A stretch of DNA of 5,377 bases from Treponema sp. (GTDB taxonomy: Bacteria > Spirochaetota > Spirochaetia > Treponematales > Breznakiellaceae): contig WRNF01000161.1 in assembly GCA_009776715.1 (NCBI GenBank), forward strand, positions 1-5,377, written 5' to 3'. A model generated the notes under the pieces. It was not told where the DNA came from. It was given only the letters and a program-made list of their open reading frames with translations, and searched no databases. The position numbers and the translations under genes are program-made. Shown here one piece after another: positions 5,252 through 5,377 of this stretch (positions are counted from its first letter, which is position 1; each line of letters opens with the position of its first letter).

Positions 5252-5377
5252 ATGAATGATTATACTATTTGTGCAACCAGATCAATGAGGCATTACGCGT
5301 CTCTTGTCGCATCACAGCTTGCAGAATTAAGCGGTTTTTCAGAAAAACAAGAAAGTTTTTCCGGCGTTGATCTGCTT
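5252..5377 (+). CDS. Start of a plus-strand gene, possibly ribose-phosphate pyrophosphokinase (partial)
   Basis: The frame from ATG 5252-5254 is open to the window edge (42 residues): MNDYTICATRSMRHYASLVA, then SQLAELSGFSEKQESFSGVDLL. An in-frame TAG at 5246-5248 sets the upstream limit. The opening pattern (short strand, then small/Ser-rich turn, then helix with A..VA..L) matches the N-terminus of ribose-phosphate pyrophosphokinases, and I recall spirochaete versions with a similar CATRSM...YASLVA start. The diagnostic downstream motifs (FADGE, PRPP loop) lie outside the window, so the product is tentative. An HD-type domain was the other candidate. There is no Shine-Dalgarno sequence before the ATG, and the -10 box lies immediately upstream, so translation is probably leaderless. 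It is divergent from the pseudouridine synthase gene. Confidence 0.6.
   Translation, partial: MNDYTICATRSMRHYASLVASQLAELSGFSEKQESFSGVDLL

Noticed and set aside
5252..5377. HD-GYP-type domain for the right-edge gene (H...V...L pattern followed by DLL)
   Set aside because: No HD pair is visible in the 42 residues, and the opening strand CATRSM fits ribose-phosphate pyrophosphokinase better; still unresolved at this length.

Overview
The window is AT-rich and mostly coding, with nearly all genes on the minus strand. It most likely comes from a spirochaete, close to Treponema. The best evidence is the C-terminal part of the SpoIIE-type phosphatase: a DFSTC...VEKIF segment, then a long insert, then YLKEDELYDDLTFLGIKR, a form I associate with treponemal phosphatases. 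The taxonomy is inferred from protein resemblance only, without a search.

Reading on the minus strand from right to left: (1) an RluA-family pseudouridine synthase (4452-5174). (2) A good promoter (TTGACA-N18-GATAAT) overlapping its stop codon, which drives a large membrane-bound HAMP/SpoIIE serine/threonine phosphatase (1911-4352; probably really starting at an ATT codon at 4382). (3) A 105-residue helical protein (1588-1905) beginning 5 bp after the phosphatase, with its ribosome binding site inside the phosphatase gene. (4) A 237-bp non-coding gap holding two palindromic repeat elements and a perfect consensus promoter (TTGACA-N17-TATAAT) overlapped by a 7-bp inverted repeat. (5) A polyprenol-phosphate-mannose-synthase-like glycosyltransferase fused to a GtrA-like membrane domain (229-1350). 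(6) The start of an unrecognised membrane-anchored protein (245 to the left edge), which overlaps the glycosyltransferase by 17 bp and appears frameshifted. At the right edge a plus-strand gene begins at 5252, probably leaderless from its own TATAAT promoter; its 42 visible residues weakly suggest ribose-phosphate pyrophosphokinase.

These are several short transcription units rather than one pathway. The phosphatase and the coupled 105-residue protein look like one signalling unit: a periplasmic sensor passes a signal through HAMP to a PP2C-type catalytic domain. The glycosyltransferase/GtrA fusion and the membrane protein after it look like a cell-envelope glycosylation unit. RluA and the right-edge gene are divergent housekeeping-type genes. 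I do not see a clearly new biological system. The points most worth checking are the probable ATT start of the phosphatase, the coupled small helical protein, the operator-like palindrome on the glycosyltransferase promoter, the repeat elements, and the apparent frameshift at the left edge. No tRNA, rRNA, CRISPR array or insertion sequence was seen.
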